Shown here: positions 11,113-21,529 of the stretch, in pieces
Layout: each line of letters begins with the position of its first letter
Numbering within the stretch: the stretch's first letter is position 1
NCBI GenBank assembly: GCA_030323885.1
Contig: CM059187.1
Coordinates: forward strand, 122,851,593-122,915,592
DNA: 64,000 nt
Origin: Branchipolynoe longqiensis
Taxonomy: Eukaryota > Annelida > Polychaeta > Phyllodocida > Polynoidae
Reading direction: 5' to 3'
The notes under the pieces: model-generated
What the model was told of the DNA's origin: nothing
Database searches by the model: none
Seen by the model: only the letters and a program-made list of their open reading frames with translations
Made by a program: the position numbers and the translations under genes

Positions 11113-11521
11113 TCATCATCATCATCATGCTGTCGGTCGCGATGCGACAAAGAGTGCTTTCATTACTTGACTGCCGCTCTCCATCTACATTTCATGAAAG
11201 CTGCTTGCAAAAGTGTTGAAGTGCTGCTGGCTTTTGCAAGTTACCAGTGGCACTCTCTCGGGGAGCAAATAGAGGTCTCACACCGGCAAGAACATGTCCA
11301 GACAGGTGCAAAACTATTTGTCCCTGCAGTGGCTGGTCGGGAGATTTGGGAGTTCCATACATCAACCGCCCTTGATGCTGCCACAGTGGCATGGTTTTCT
11401 GTTCAGGGTTTGCTCCCTTAGCCTTCGGTTCTGTCAAGAACCTGTACCACAAGGCAGTGGTTTACAACTCTGCAGGGCAGGGGCTTCAAACTCCCTGAGG
11501 TATTGCAATACCTGCATACCC
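11113..11521 (-). mobile_element. LINE-tailed short retroposon, copy 1
   Basis: Read on the minus strand, the element ends in a LINE 3' tail (tcgcatcgcgaccgacagca) and an (ATG)n repeat. Its 5' body is about 330 bp and unrelated to the LINE C-terminal coding region. The same design occurs at 12380-12746 and 41633-42112, and the tail matches 54590-54978. This is how SINE-like passengers borrow a LINE tail. The short ORFs are not conserved between copies. Confidence 0.75.
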
Positions 11522-11745
11522 ACTTTTACTGTATATATATATATATATATATATTTATATACATATGTATATGTATATATATACATGTATATATATATGT
11601 ATGCATCTCCGATCTTTTAGTGCAGTGCTGTCCTATCTCTGCTATATATATAATATTACATATATATCATACAAATATATACCTGAGTTACATATATATA
11701 TATAATTATTTCTTTAATTTAGGTTTCAGATTAGTACCATGCCAA
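11522..11745. repeat. AT microsatellite cluster
   Basis: TA/TACATA tracts with short unique breaks continue the microsatellite at the 5' border of the preceding retroposon. Confidence 0.85.
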
Positions 11746-11844
11746 GTATATCTTTTTATTTTATTTTATTTATACTTGTTGATTAAGTAGTTAACCAGTA
11801 GTCTTCTACATTCCACTATTCCGCTGTGCATTGATCTAGATCCT

Positions 11845-11995
11845 AGTTTTGCTGAGCACTGGGCAGCCCTTGTAATTTGTGTAACATACTTGGTTTGACT
11901 TGGTCGGGAATCGCACTCACGACCTCCCGTGCAACACCACAGGAGGTAAGGTCTTTGAGCCATTATCCAGGAGATTCCAGAGTTACATAACATGT
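11845..11995 (-). mobile_element. tRNA-derived SINE fragment, possibly SINE-A-related
   Basis: The segment tgagcactgggcagc...tttgacttggtcgggaatcg...acgacctcccg has the layout of an antisense tRNA-like SINE head. It diverges from SINE-A elsewhere. Confidence 0.45.
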
Positions 11996-12324
11996 GGTGA
12001 ATGCTTTAAGGCAACTAATGCAACTATTACTATAGTATTAGTGGAGTACATAATATATTACATAACACAGGTAATGAACTTTGGACCATGGACCAGGTGC
12101 TCTTGTTGAATAATCAATGTACCCCACTGCATTATGTACAATTATGCATCTTTTGGAAAATCATTATTCTTCACAAGTATAGATTAGGCTATTGATTAGC
12201 ACGATTATATATCACATGCAAAGCATTATAACATGCAATTATCTAACCAGTGGATTATATCGCACAGATAATGGCTTTTTTTAAGTTGTCTAGTCACATG
12301 GTTTTTAGTTTCTGTCATTGTCTT

Positions 12325-12326
<2 letters not shown>

Positions 12327-12378
<52 letters not shown>

Positions 12379-12379
12379 T
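12327..12379. repeat. (TA)n microsatellite
   Basis: A long uninterrupted TA run directly abuts the tail of the next retroposon. Confidence 0.95.
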
Positions 12380-12746
12380 ATCATCATCATCATCATGCTG
12401 TCGGTCGCAATGCGACAAAGACTGCTTTTATTTCTAACCGCCGCTGTTCTGTGCGGTTGTGCATTTCATAAAAGCTGCTTGCAAAGTGTTGAAGGGCTGC
12501 TGGCTTTTGCAAGTTACTAGCAGCACTCTCTCGGGGAGCAAATAGAGGTTTCACACCGGCAAGAACACGTCAAGACAGGCGCAAACTATTTGTCCCTGCA
12601 GTAGCTGGCCGGGAGATGTTGGGAGTTCCCTTCATCACCACCCTTAATGCTGCCACGGAAGCATGGTTTTCTGTTAGGGTTTGCTCCCTTAGCCGTTGAT
12701 TCTATCAAGAACCTATACCACAAGGCAGTGGTTTATAACTTTGCAT
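12380..12746 (-). mobile_element. LINE-tailed short retroposon, copy 2
   Basis: Same (ATG)n tail, LINE-derived tail and body as 11113-11521, with a few small deletions. Confidence 0.75.
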
Positions 12747-12980
12747 ATATATATACATATATACATATATATATATATATACATACATATATTGTATGGT
12801 GATTGTTATGGTATATCTTATTTTAATTTCAAGTAACTTTGATGTAGAATGACTGACTTCGGAAATATTTAAAGTGGAACCATGCCAAATTATTGTTGGC
12901 ATGCTTGTCAAACTACTGACTTCATAGGGTTCAACAGTAACACACTATCTTAAATTGACATAGTATGCCCTTCTGTGTAA

Positions 12981-13730
12981 TACCCCTGTCACACTACAAC
13001 GTAATGAGCCAATGTGAGCCTAACGTGGTGATATTTCATCATTACGTTGATGTACGTTTGATTACGTTATGATGACGTCATAATGAAGTTAGAGTGACGT
13101 CGAGCTACGTCATGTTACGTCGTGTTACGTCGGCGCGCGTTGAGGTTTTGAACCTGTTCAAAACTTTCGACGTATCTCGACGTGAAGCCGTTACGTCGGG
13201 ATGATGTGACAATGACGTTAGGTAGACGTTCCGCGATCGTTATAGCAGCGTAAATGACGTTAGAGTCACGTTATGTCACGTCAGACCGATGGCCCGGGTG
13301 GGAGCAACGTGTGGGCAGCGTTTTGCATGTTACGGTCACGTTACGGTCACATTACGGTCACGTTACGGTCACGTTACGGTCACGTTACGGTCACATTATG
13401 GTCACGTTACGGTCATGTTACGGTCACGTTACGGTCACGTTATGGTCACGTTACGGTCACGTTATGGTCACGTTACGTCCACGTCGCACCCGTTACGGCG
13501 ACGTTACGCTCACGTTACACTAACGCCCTGTCATGTCGCCAATTACCCCTCCCCTCTAACATTGTCACGTTACAGCTAACGTCACGACGTACACCGACGT
13601 TACTTTCACGTAACGCTCACGTCAACTACGCGGCATTCACATCCACAATCTGCGATAACTTCGACGTGATATCATTATTTTCACGTTGTGGTTACGCTGA
13701 CGTAGTCACGTCGTAGTGTGACAGGGGTAT
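12981..13730. mobile_element. ACGT-rich TIR element, copy 1
   Basis: The termini TACCCCTGTCACACTAC and their inverse (GTAGTGTGACAGGGGTA) bound 750 bp saturated with ACGT cores such as CGTTACG, TGACGT and ACGTCA, roughly forty by eye. A perfect TGACGTCA lies at 13073-13080. The inner part is an 11-bp tandem array. Copy 2 is at 62329-62998. There is no transposase. The ORFs across it are repeats of Gly-His-Val-Thr type and are not credible. Confidence 0.85.
13329..13475. repeat. 11-bp tandem array CACGTTACGGT
   Basis: About thirteen units of 11 bp, with few variants (CACATTACGGT, CACGTTATGGT), sit in the centre of the ACGT-rich element. Confidence 0.9.
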
Positions 13731-13932
13731 TACAACCAATACTTAATAAGTACACCAGTATCTAATTTGGGGAGTTAGGTTCAAATCTAGCTAACTGTTT
13801 TGCTTTTGAAAATTTGATGCTTTTATCGGGCAATGCACATTTAAAGCAAACAATATGTATGGGCTTGCAATGCAAATGCTTCCTACCTATTGTCTATTCT
13901 TACCTATTGTCTATTTGTTTTCCTTTCTAGGT

Positions 13933-13972
13933 GAGTCCAGGTCGAGCATCGTGAGACAGCACATAACTTCCA
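13933..13972 (-). repeat. inverted duplicate of 10488-10520
   Basis: The reverse complement reads gttatgtgctgtctcacgat then gctcgacctggactcac. It matches the sequence next to the 10105-10487 element, with one or two differences. Confidence 0.8.
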
Positions 13973-14052
13973 GGCTTTCCTCTGGTCCCTCCCAGCTGTT
14001 AGTTTAGTGTTGAACGGTGTTTGTCAATGTTTATCAGTGTTTATTGTCAGTG

Positions 14053-14382
14053 ACCGGGCACGGTGGCCGAATCGGTAAAGCGCGGGCCTCGTGTCGCAAG
14101 GTCGGGAGTTCGTTTTCCCGGTCGAGTCAAACCATCAAATTTATACTTGTCACTTCGTAGCCTGGCGCTCAACATTAATAGGATAGGGTAAGGACTGGTT
14201 AGCGTGACTGGATAATGACTGGATAATGTGACTGAGTGGGATATCGGGTCATGGTGCCAGCAGCCTGATTTCCCAGTGGGGCAGCACTATAAAGTCACCA
14301 TGAGTGCACACTGTCACAAGTTGGTATCTGTCCTGATATGACCTTAGCTGTTGCCAGGACGTAAGACTCCAACAACCAAACC
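14053..14382 (+). mobile_element. SINE-A, well-preserved copy
   Basis: It begins CCGGGCACGGTGGCCGAATC, with A box TGGCCGAATCGG and B-box region GGGAGTTCGTTTTCCC, and has the full body. It ends 'gacgtaagactccaacaacc'. A short duplication (actggataatg) is present near 14208-14230. Confidence 0.92.
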
Positions 14383-14650
14383 AATCTTATTGCCGGGGCA
14401 CACTGGGCAGTTGCCCCGTGGCCTCATGGTTTTAGGGGCTCTGAAATTGATCTAGACAATTAAACATTGAGGTTCAAGAGCGGTAGCGTTGTGAAATTGG
14501 GGGCTCTTTGTATGCAAAACGAATGTTGAATTTGGATAATAAAATCCATTAGTGTTAGAGGCGAGGTTCACATATGCATATATGCATATTTGCATATATT
14601 CATATATTCATATATGCATATATATATATTTATATACACATGTGCATATG

Positions 14651-15119
14651 ACTCAGCCTCACGAAAACGGGCCAATCGGTGGTCAAGTGAAGATGTCAGC
14701 ATCGCAATTCTTAAAAGTGTAGTGCATTTCTTTGTTTCATATTAAATTATCCTGGAAACAAATAACGTTGTTGTATTTTCTCGACCTTTACATTCAGTAT
14801 AAATTTAAGGACTTTCCAACATCTCTGTCAATGCTAAACTATAATTATACCGATCGACGCCGACATCCAATGATCGACGCCGACAACTTTAACAGATGTC
14901 GGCATTGCAATTCTTAATGTCCCGTGCATTTCTTTGTTTTATATTAAATTATCCTAGAAACAAATCAGGTTGTTGTATTTTCTCGACCTGTACATTCAGG
15001 ATAAATTTTAAAACTTTCCAACACCTCTGTCAATGCTAAATTATAATTAGACCGATCGACTCTGACATCCATGCTTGACGCTGACAACTTCCACCAATTG
15101 GCCTATTTTCGTGATCCTG
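14651..15119. mobile_element. TIR element with 203-bp internal direct duplication
   Basis: The ends TCACGAAAACGGGCCAATCG and (inverted) TCACGAAAATAGGCCAATTG form TIRs of about 30 bp. The interior is a direct duplication with period ~203 bp: 'gatgtcagcatcgcaattc' at 14692 and 'gatgtcggcattgcaattc' at 14895. It has no coding capacity. AT microsatellite sequence lies on the left. Confidence 0.8.
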
Positions 15120-15151
15120 ACCCATATATACTTTTGTTTGTTTAACGACCC

Positions 15152-15665
15152 CCAAAGACCCTATAATACTAAAGGGTGCATTCCTTACACGCGTAATGCA
15201 TAATGCGAATGCGAATGTGAATGCGACAAAAAATCGAAACGCCTTGAAACCTATGAGCTACATTCCTTACACGCGTAATGCGAATGTGAATGCATTTTCC
15301 CGATCGGTCCATGTAGCGATCGGTGCGTAATGCGTTATGCGTCAAGCTGGGTGTGAATAGAAACCTGAGTCTGATGTGTCCATTAGTTTAATACCAGGAG
15401 AGGCAACTGAGCATTACGGAACAGTCACACACAGGGGTGCTTATTGGAAACACATGGTGAGCTGGGCACCCGGGAGACACACAGTTAGGGGAAAGCTAAG
15501 AATGCTACCATATGCACAGAAATATGAATACTTATCTATAATTTGGTTATAATAAAGGTAGGAACCCCCATGTGACGTCCAAAAAGTTACATAGATATAC
15601 ATGCAATATTTGGTCATATACAGAGCAGTATGGAGAATAATTGTTTATTTTTATTTTTTAAATAT
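15152..15665 (+). mobile_element. GCGAATGCG-type MITE copy, right end replaced
   Basis: After a lone terminus of the CAAAGACCC family (15152-15170), 'attccttacacgcg' begins a segment collinear with 39100-39610 up to 'aaatatagccagtcat'. The right TIR seen in the 39.1-kb copy is absent. A large inverted repeat follows instead. Confidence 0.75.
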
Positions 15666-16107
15666 AGCCAGTCATTCTGAAATGCGGGCTACTCACCAGG
15701 CTCGCATTTGCCACCATTTGCGGGGCCGGGTTCCCTGCTGTAAGGCGTCGCTAGGAGACATCAATTGCGACTCTCCTAGCAACGATGCAAGGAACGTTCC
15801 AATCACTTTCCAAGAGCTCACAGCTTTATTCTTATCCTAACTAACAGAGTTGTTTCAATTAACAATGATCAAACCCCTTCCCTGTAATTTAATGAAAACA
15901 AGTTTAGAATTCCGACAATAAAAGCCTAAATCTCATCTAAAACATCAGAGTGTGCATAAAGTACGTCTGACAGGTCGACCTTCCATCATTGCTAGGAGAG
16001 TCGCAATTGACATCTCCTAGTGATGCGTTACAGCAGGGAACCCGGCCCCACAAATGGTGGCAAAGGCGAGCCTGGTGAGTAGCCCGCATTTCAGAATGCG
16101 AGCTAAT
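15666..16107. repeat. large inverted repeat, ~125-bp arms
   Basis: The left arm at about 15670-15790 (aaatgcgggctactcacc, gccgggttccctgctgtaa, ctcctagcaacgatg) is inverted at about 15988-16100. The loop is roughly 190 bp. Each arm contains a smaller hairpin (ctaggagacatc ... gactctcctag). Only low-level ORFs are present. It may be a foldback transposon. Confidence 0.8.
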
Positions 16108-16177
16108 CAGCCCAGCCTGCATTTCCATCGGTCGAGTAGTCGCGCCCACTTCATATGCATATATATGCTTATATATA

Positions 16178-16345
16178 CAGTAAAGGCTTTCTCTCCACAG
16201 ATCGACCACTCCCCTATATCGATCGCTGTATTTGGCTTCCAACAACACCATTCTAACCATATTGTAACTCCCTAAACCGACCACCTCCCTAAATGGACTA
16301 CTTAAAGTCGGTTCCAAGGTCGGTCGATTTAGAGAAGTTTTACTG
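16178..16345 (+). mobile_element. pogo/Tigger-like MITE, copy 4
   Basis: A 168-bp copy with a slightly damaged left terminus (CAGTAAAGGC) and right end AGAGAAGTTTTACTG. Confidence 0.8.
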
Positions 16346-16377
16346 TCCATATAATAAATGCGGATGTGCATGTTATG

Positions 16378-16502
16378 GCGTATATAGCCAGATGGTAATG
16401 CATACACCACACCCCCTGTGTATATATAGCCAGATGGCTATGCATACACCACATCCCCCTGCATATATATATATATATATATATATATAGCCAGATGGCT
16501 AT
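16378..16502. repeat. short tandem repeat with AT core
   Basis: Three units contain 'tatagccagatggctatgca' and 'acaccac-ccccct', about 55 bp each. The last is expanded by a TA run. Confidence 0.75.
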
Positions 16503-16749
16503 AGGTTACAGTGTATTTTTCTGTGTGTGATTTCCCGCCAAGACCATCTGCCAATTCGGAACAGTGGCTTAGACCCCTCTGGCAAACTGCAGAGCCTCAG
16601 GACACAGGCATCATTGGGAGTCACGGTGCGACATTTAAAACTCCTTGTTAAATATTTATAGTTTATTTTCTATGCTGCATAATTAGTTGCATGACATTTA
16701 TGTAATAAATTAGTTATACGCATTAAGCATGGCGCTCTGTATTCCTTCC

Positions 16750-17068
16750 AGGATGCCGTGTATCGATAGAGCAGAGGCCTTCCTTGTGGAAGGTCAGGAG
16801 TTCAATTCCCGGTCGAGTCAAACCAATGACTTGCAAAATTGATACTTGTCAGGTTCCTAGCCAGCTGCTCGGCATCATTAGGATAGGGCAATAACCGTCT
16901 CGGTGTCAGGAGAATGTGAATGAGTGGGATATTAGGTCATGGTGCTGGCAGCCCAGTCTCCCAGTGAGACAGCACTATAAAGTCACCATGAGTGTGCACC
17001 ATCTCAAGTTAGTACCTGTCCTGATCTGACCTTAGATGTTGCCAGGATGTAAAACTCCAACAACCAAT
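16750..17068 (+). mobile_element. SINE-A, near full length
   Basis: The head is atgccgtgtatcgatagagc, with B-box region ggagttcaattcccgg. The full body ends 'gatgtaaaactccaacaacc'. Confidence 0.88.
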
Positions 17069-17069
17069 C

Positions 17070-17955
17070 AGCCAACTCTCTATAGATTAAAATAGGCTGT
17101 AGGTGCAGGGTCTGTCAGATACTAGCTATATAAAAATAAAGGGGGGGGGGGGGTCTTCAAACTGCGTGCAAATAGATCAGGTCTTGTCACCTTCATTGGG
17201 ACAAAATGGCATAATTGTAATCACGCATACGAAAAAAAGAAAAAGGAAAAAAGGCTCCAGGAGTGACTGCTTTATTAAATTGACTTAATATTCCTTCTAT
17301 CCACGAAAACAATATTTACCGGCTGCATCAGTATTGAAGTTGCACATATCAGAGTAAACATAGGCAAATGTTTGTATTGAGAAATGTGATGTTTTGATTA
17401 GAGTAAACATCTTTAAACTTGCATAGATCAAACCAGTGTATTTACATTGTTAAATATTATGAACATTGTTGCAAACATACGAGACACCATTCTGAAAGCG
17501 GAACTAGACTTCATCTATTTGATATTCTGTTGGTGCATCCTATTGTTTGAACTATCTAAGCTCTTAAATGCACCCATACCAACCAGAGTATAGAACCCTG
17601 CCTTTAGAGGTGATTTCAGTCTATCAGTATCACCCTGATGCCATATTGCAAGTCACCGTCCGCTGGTTCCCGAGGAGGAGCTGAAGCTGCGTCTCGGCGT
17701 GTTTACCCACCGGAAGTTGGGTACATTCTATCTTTCACTACAATGTATGAGCCCAATCCTTTAGAACAATTCACTTTGAACCCATAACCAAATGATTCCT
17801 GATGACCAAACTTTGTAGCGGGTCTTGTCCTGCATTGGGTTGCAGAGAAATTGTGCTAAGAACTATTATACATTAGATAGGTTACCACTTCCGGTGTGTG
17901 TAGCGTGTAGTACTGCAGTGCGATTCACTTATACAGTTATAGTTATACCCTTTCT
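17070..17955. other. mostly unrecognised; one dispersed repeat member
   Basis: A G run lies at about 17141-17153. About 17680-17880 is related to 5060-5290 (acccataaccaaatgattcc then tgatgaccaaacttt). I recognise nothing else. Confidence 0.45.
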
Positions 17956-18281
17956 GTTTGTTTGTTGTTGTTTTACGTCCTAGCAACATCTAAGGTCATA
18001 TCTTGATGGGTACCGACTTGTGACAGTGTGCACTCTTGGCGACTTTATAGTGATGCTCCACTGGAAGACCAGGCCACCAGCACCATGACCTGATATCCCA
18101 CTCAGTCACATTATCCTGACACTGAGCCAACCAGTCCTTGCCCTGTGCTAATAATGCCGAGCGACAAGTATCAATTTTTAAGTCATTGGTTTGACTTGAC
18201 CAGGTTTCGAACCCACGACCCCACGATCTACTAACACGGTAGAGGGACGCTCTAACTCATTGGGCCATCCCGTCTGGTCCT
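17956..18281 (-). mobile_element. SINE-A, near full length
   Basis: It runs from tail (gttgttttacgtcctagcaa) to tRNA-like head (tcgaacccacgaccccacga ... gggccatcccg) on the reverse strand. Confidence 0.88.
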
Positions 18282-18361
18282 ATACCCTATCTGACTGGGG
18301 AGTGCAAAATTATCGTTGCTGTCTCGGAAGTGTCATATTAGTGGGTGGCATCTTCTAGATT

Positions 18362-18697
18362 AGTTGGTTGGTTGTTGGAGTTTTACATCCTGGCAATATC
18401 TAAGGTCATATCAGGACGGGTATACCGACTTGTGACAGTGCACAATCATGGTGACTTTATAGTGCTATCCCACTGGGAAATCAGGCCGCCGGCACCATGT
18501 CCCAATATCCCACTCAGTCACATTATCCTGATACTGAGCCAATATATCCTTGCCCTATTCTATTAATGCTGAGCACCAGGCTAGGGAGCAGCAAGTATCA
18601 ATTTTTAAGTCATTGGTTTGACTCGACCGGGAACCGAACTCCCGATCTCCCACATGGTCGGACCGCGCTCTATCGATTCGGGCACCGCGCCCGGTGC
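18362..18697 (-). mobile_element. SINE-A, well-preserved copy
   Basis: Only ~80 bp from the previous copy and in the same orientation. The head ends 'cgattcgggcaccgcgcccgg', close to the perfect copy at 14053. Confidence 0.9.
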
Positions 18698-18699
18698 AT

Positions 18700-19428
18700 C
18701 TTCTGCGACCAATGAGGGAATTGGGTGGGACACACAGACACGTCTGCTCACACAAGGGCATTATGTGGGACATGTGGGCTTCAGAAAGTGGATAGGTCCT
18801 ACTGGAATGTGGTTCCATTCGTTACAGGGGGTGGTCGGGGGCGTGCAGCTGGAAGGCATTGAATGCGGCCTGAGGGCATGGCATCTGTGCCTGAGGGCAC
18901 AATATGGAATCTTGAGGCCTGGAGGAGCCCCTCCCTGAACTATGGTGGGATGTGGTATATTCTAGTATAATATTTATAGCATGAAGCAAATATATCAGTA
19001 TAAGAATATATATGTAAAATATCATGTACTTATATATATATAGAAGGCACAGCTATTTACCGATTTTGATAAGTGCCTGTATTTCTTATTTATTTATTGC
19101 TATACTATATGCTGCGGGACAACTCTAAGAATTGACACTGGCGCCATCACCCGGCCAATTATGCTGTCCGCTCGCTGGGTTATTGGCACTCCGTGTATGA
19201 ATTTGAAAGCTCTATTCTGTAATGATATATACCTATATCCTATATATGCATCCAATAGGGATATATGTATATTTCCTATTTATACATAATCTATGACGTT
19301 GTATATAGCGGATTATATATATTCTGTAAAAATATATCGTATATCTATATATCATATAACCATATATATATATTTCCTTATACTTATAGGAAATTACCTA
19401 TTTCTGTGTATATGTCGGAATAGGCCAT
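18700..19428. other. AT-rich DNA, no recognised feature
   Basis: The first 250 bp is mixed composition without a match to other regions. The rest is AT-rich with scattered TA tracts. Confidence 0.45.
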
Positions 19429-19783
19429 GTTAAAGTTGCATAGACCGATGAAAACATCAAATTTTCTAAATCAAAACACTTATCTAGATTTGATTCTACA
19501 AATTCAACTTAGACATTGGGGCACTTATTAAGCATTTGTTGTTGCATAGAAGGGTGTAATAAGACAATAGAAACCGCTACAACTGAAGTCTCTGGTGTCA
19601 GAGTTTTGGTGTGCTTGCCAAAATTATTTTGGCATGTGTTAACATCAAATATCTCCAAACTTAGCCATTTAAAATTAAAGTTATTTCAAACTAAAGTAAA
19701 GTAGATTATAACGATTAGTATAACATATTCATCTCAGAAAATAGCAAAAACTCAAAAGCATCGGACTATGCCACTTTAATGAT
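19429..19783 (-). mobile_element. TTAA-MITE, full-length copy
   Basis: The termini TTAAAGTTGCATAG and (inverted) TTAAAGTGGCATAGTCCGATG are about 350 bp apart. If TTAA is the duplicated target, the element starts AGTTGCATAGTCCGATG. TTAA targets are used by piggyBac and Kolobok superfamilies, and assignment here is inference. No ORF is shared between copies. Confidence 0.85.
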
Positions 19784-20182
19784 TGTTAAAAAAAAAAAGG
19801 GGAAATCCACCCTCATTCGCACCCACATTACCCAGTATTCTCACCGACCACAAACACTCACAGGTGTCCAACAGGTGCAATACGAATGGTCTAAATTAAC
19901 ATGTACAGGACAGTGTTTAATCGGAAACATTCAAATGTCCGCGAAACATTTCTTCGTTTCTTCTTCAAATATATCTTTTAAAGGATATTATAATTCAGGA
20001 CCAGATTACAAACCGTAACCCTCGAGCTGGGTAGTGTTTATATGTATGAACACATGTTAGTGGCAGACACATTTATGTCGAGGCACAGTCATGTGGGACC
20101 GGGGTGAGGCGAGGTTGGGAGCAGCCGATGACCCCTCACACAGCCCTCCGACCCGCCGCTCCACGCCTGAGCGCCCGAGGAA
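19784..20182. other. no recognised feature
   Basis: An A run at 19789-19798 is followed by mixed sequence. An open frame at 19779-20018 has no recognisable domain and starts in the A run, so I do not call it a gene. Confidence 0.4.
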
Positions 20183-20470
20183 CCTGAGCACCCTCAGGCA
20201 GACTGCTCCACTTGACATGTTCAACCAGTTTCGCTGTCAGTGAGCACATACTCCCACCCCTCCTGAGAACCATGAGGCAGACCGCTCCACTGGACATGTT
20301 CAACCAGTTTCGCTGTTAGTAAGTGCCCCCTACCCCCTCCCCCCTCCAACCCTCCAACCCTCCAACCCTCCTGAAAACCCTGTGGCAGACTGCTCCACTG
20401 GACATATTCAACCAGTTTCGATGCCTGTGAGCGCCTGAAACCCCTCCCCACCCACCATCCCCTCCCCCCG
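20183..20470. repeat. three-unit tandem repeat
   Basis: The block 'gcagactgctccactggaca' with 'ttcaaccagtttcg' recurs at about 20197, 20276 and 20383. Spacing is uneven because a CCTCCAACC run is inserted. Confidence 0.85.
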
Positions 20471-20689
20471 GCAGGATTGTCCTGTATAGTGTGAATGGGC
20501 AACTAGATTTAACATCGCACGATCAGCTTCGTTTTTTAAAGTGTTTTCCTTAAAAGTTATTATTTAGATAAATATATTCGGATTATCATTTTATTCTTTT
20601 TTTTGCATTAATTGATTGCACAAGGAAGATCTCAATCGTGAACAATTAGCCATCCTCGTTCCACTGTACTTTGCGTTATCTTAGTCCTG

Positions 20690-20760
20690 CTGAGCACCAG
20701 GCTAGGTAGCGACAAGTATACATTTTTAGAATCATTGACATGCTACACCACTCAGAAAAC
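20690..20760 (-). mobile_element. SINE-A internal fragment
   Basis: It contains only 'ctgagcaccaggctaggtag', 'cgacaagtatac' and 'aatcattgac' of the body. Confidence 0.6.
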
Positions 20761-20929
20761 TCAGTTCATTTGACCGTCCGGTTTAGTCATGATAAACTGC
20801 TTTGCTTTAGTTTCAGGGAACTTGTATTGTTATAGGTTAGCATTTAACGGTATTTGAAGTTAAAGGCTTCAAGAGGGATTTTGGAGTGCACACTGATATA
20901 CTGGCCATGTGATTTTGTCGTCGGGGGGG

Positions 20930-21190
20930 GGGGGTGATGAACATGGGAAATGTTGCGCCTAGAACGGTAATCGAACCCAATTATCTTGGATGTTGGTCAG
21001 TGTTCTAACCATTACACCACCTAGGCTCCGTGATTTCATCACCCTATCCATAGCTACCTGCTCTATGTGGCTCCTTCCCTGGAAGGTTAATGCACACTAC
21101 TACACTCGACCTCCTGCAATTGTAAGTCTTTTAAATGGGTTACATCCATAAGTCAGCTTAATGCTTACAATTACATATATACAGGCAAAA
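20930..21190 (-). mobile_element. SINE-C-type tRNA-like repeat with long leader
   Basis: The reverse complement contains a tRNA-like block with A box TGGTGTAATGG and B-box GGTTCGATTACC. It is preceded by a leader that includes 'gacttacaattgcaggagg'. In the dimeric loci that leader is the tail of the preceding unit. A G run marks its end at 20925-20935. Confidence 0.75.
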
Positions 21191-21214
21191 GAAGTCTGTT
21201 TTATATAACGACGA

Positions 21215-21520
21215 CTCTATCTAAAGCACTTTGATTTTTATCATCGGCTATTGGACGCCAACCATATGGTCATTCTGACATATTCTTTGGAGGAAAACTG
21301 CTGTCGCCACATAGACTACTACTCTTTCTGATAAGCAGCAATGGATCTTTTACATGCACTTTCGCACAGAGAGGACAGCACATACCACAGCCATTGGTGA
21401 ACCAGTTGTGGACCACTGGTTGGAACGGAAAATAACCCAAACTGCAAATGGGTGCACTGAGCAGGAATCGAGTAGATGGGCTGAACATTCTACTGCCTGA
21501 GCTACGTCCCGCTCCCCATA
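21215..21520 (-). mobile_element. SINE-D, resembles mollusc-type SINEs
   Basis: The block 'ggatcttttacatgcacttt', 'aggacagcacataccacag' and 'tggaccactggttggaacgg', followed by an antisense tRNA-like region ending 'gagctacgtcccgctcc', resembles a SINE that I recall as common in mollusc genomes (unverified). It is the only copy in this window. Confidence 0.65.
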
Positions 21521-21529
21521 TGTACAGGC

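Larger units (their letters stand above)
12785..13862 (+). mobile_element. TTAA-MITE copy split by the ACGT-rich element
   Basis: Pieces at about 12785-12979 (gattgttatggtatatctta ... gcccttctgtgt) and 13731-13862 (acttaataag ... cagtatctaa ... acatttaaag) rejoin into a diverged copy of the 350-bp TTAA-MITE. The 750-bp ACGT-rich element is inserted in its middle, so the MITE is the older of the two. Confidence 0.75.

Noticed and set aside
13254..13716. Overlapping ORFs with Gly-His-Val-Thr-Leu repeats in all plus-strand frames
   Set aside because: They translate the 11-bp tandem array, which is open in every frame.
14053..14125. Possible genuine tRNA gene
   Set aside because: The A and B boxes are the head of SINE-A. 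The acceptor stem does not pair and the same body follows in many copies.
19779..20018. 79-codon ORF starting with a Lys run
   Set aside because: It starts in a poly(A) run next to a MITE, and has no domain or splice context.
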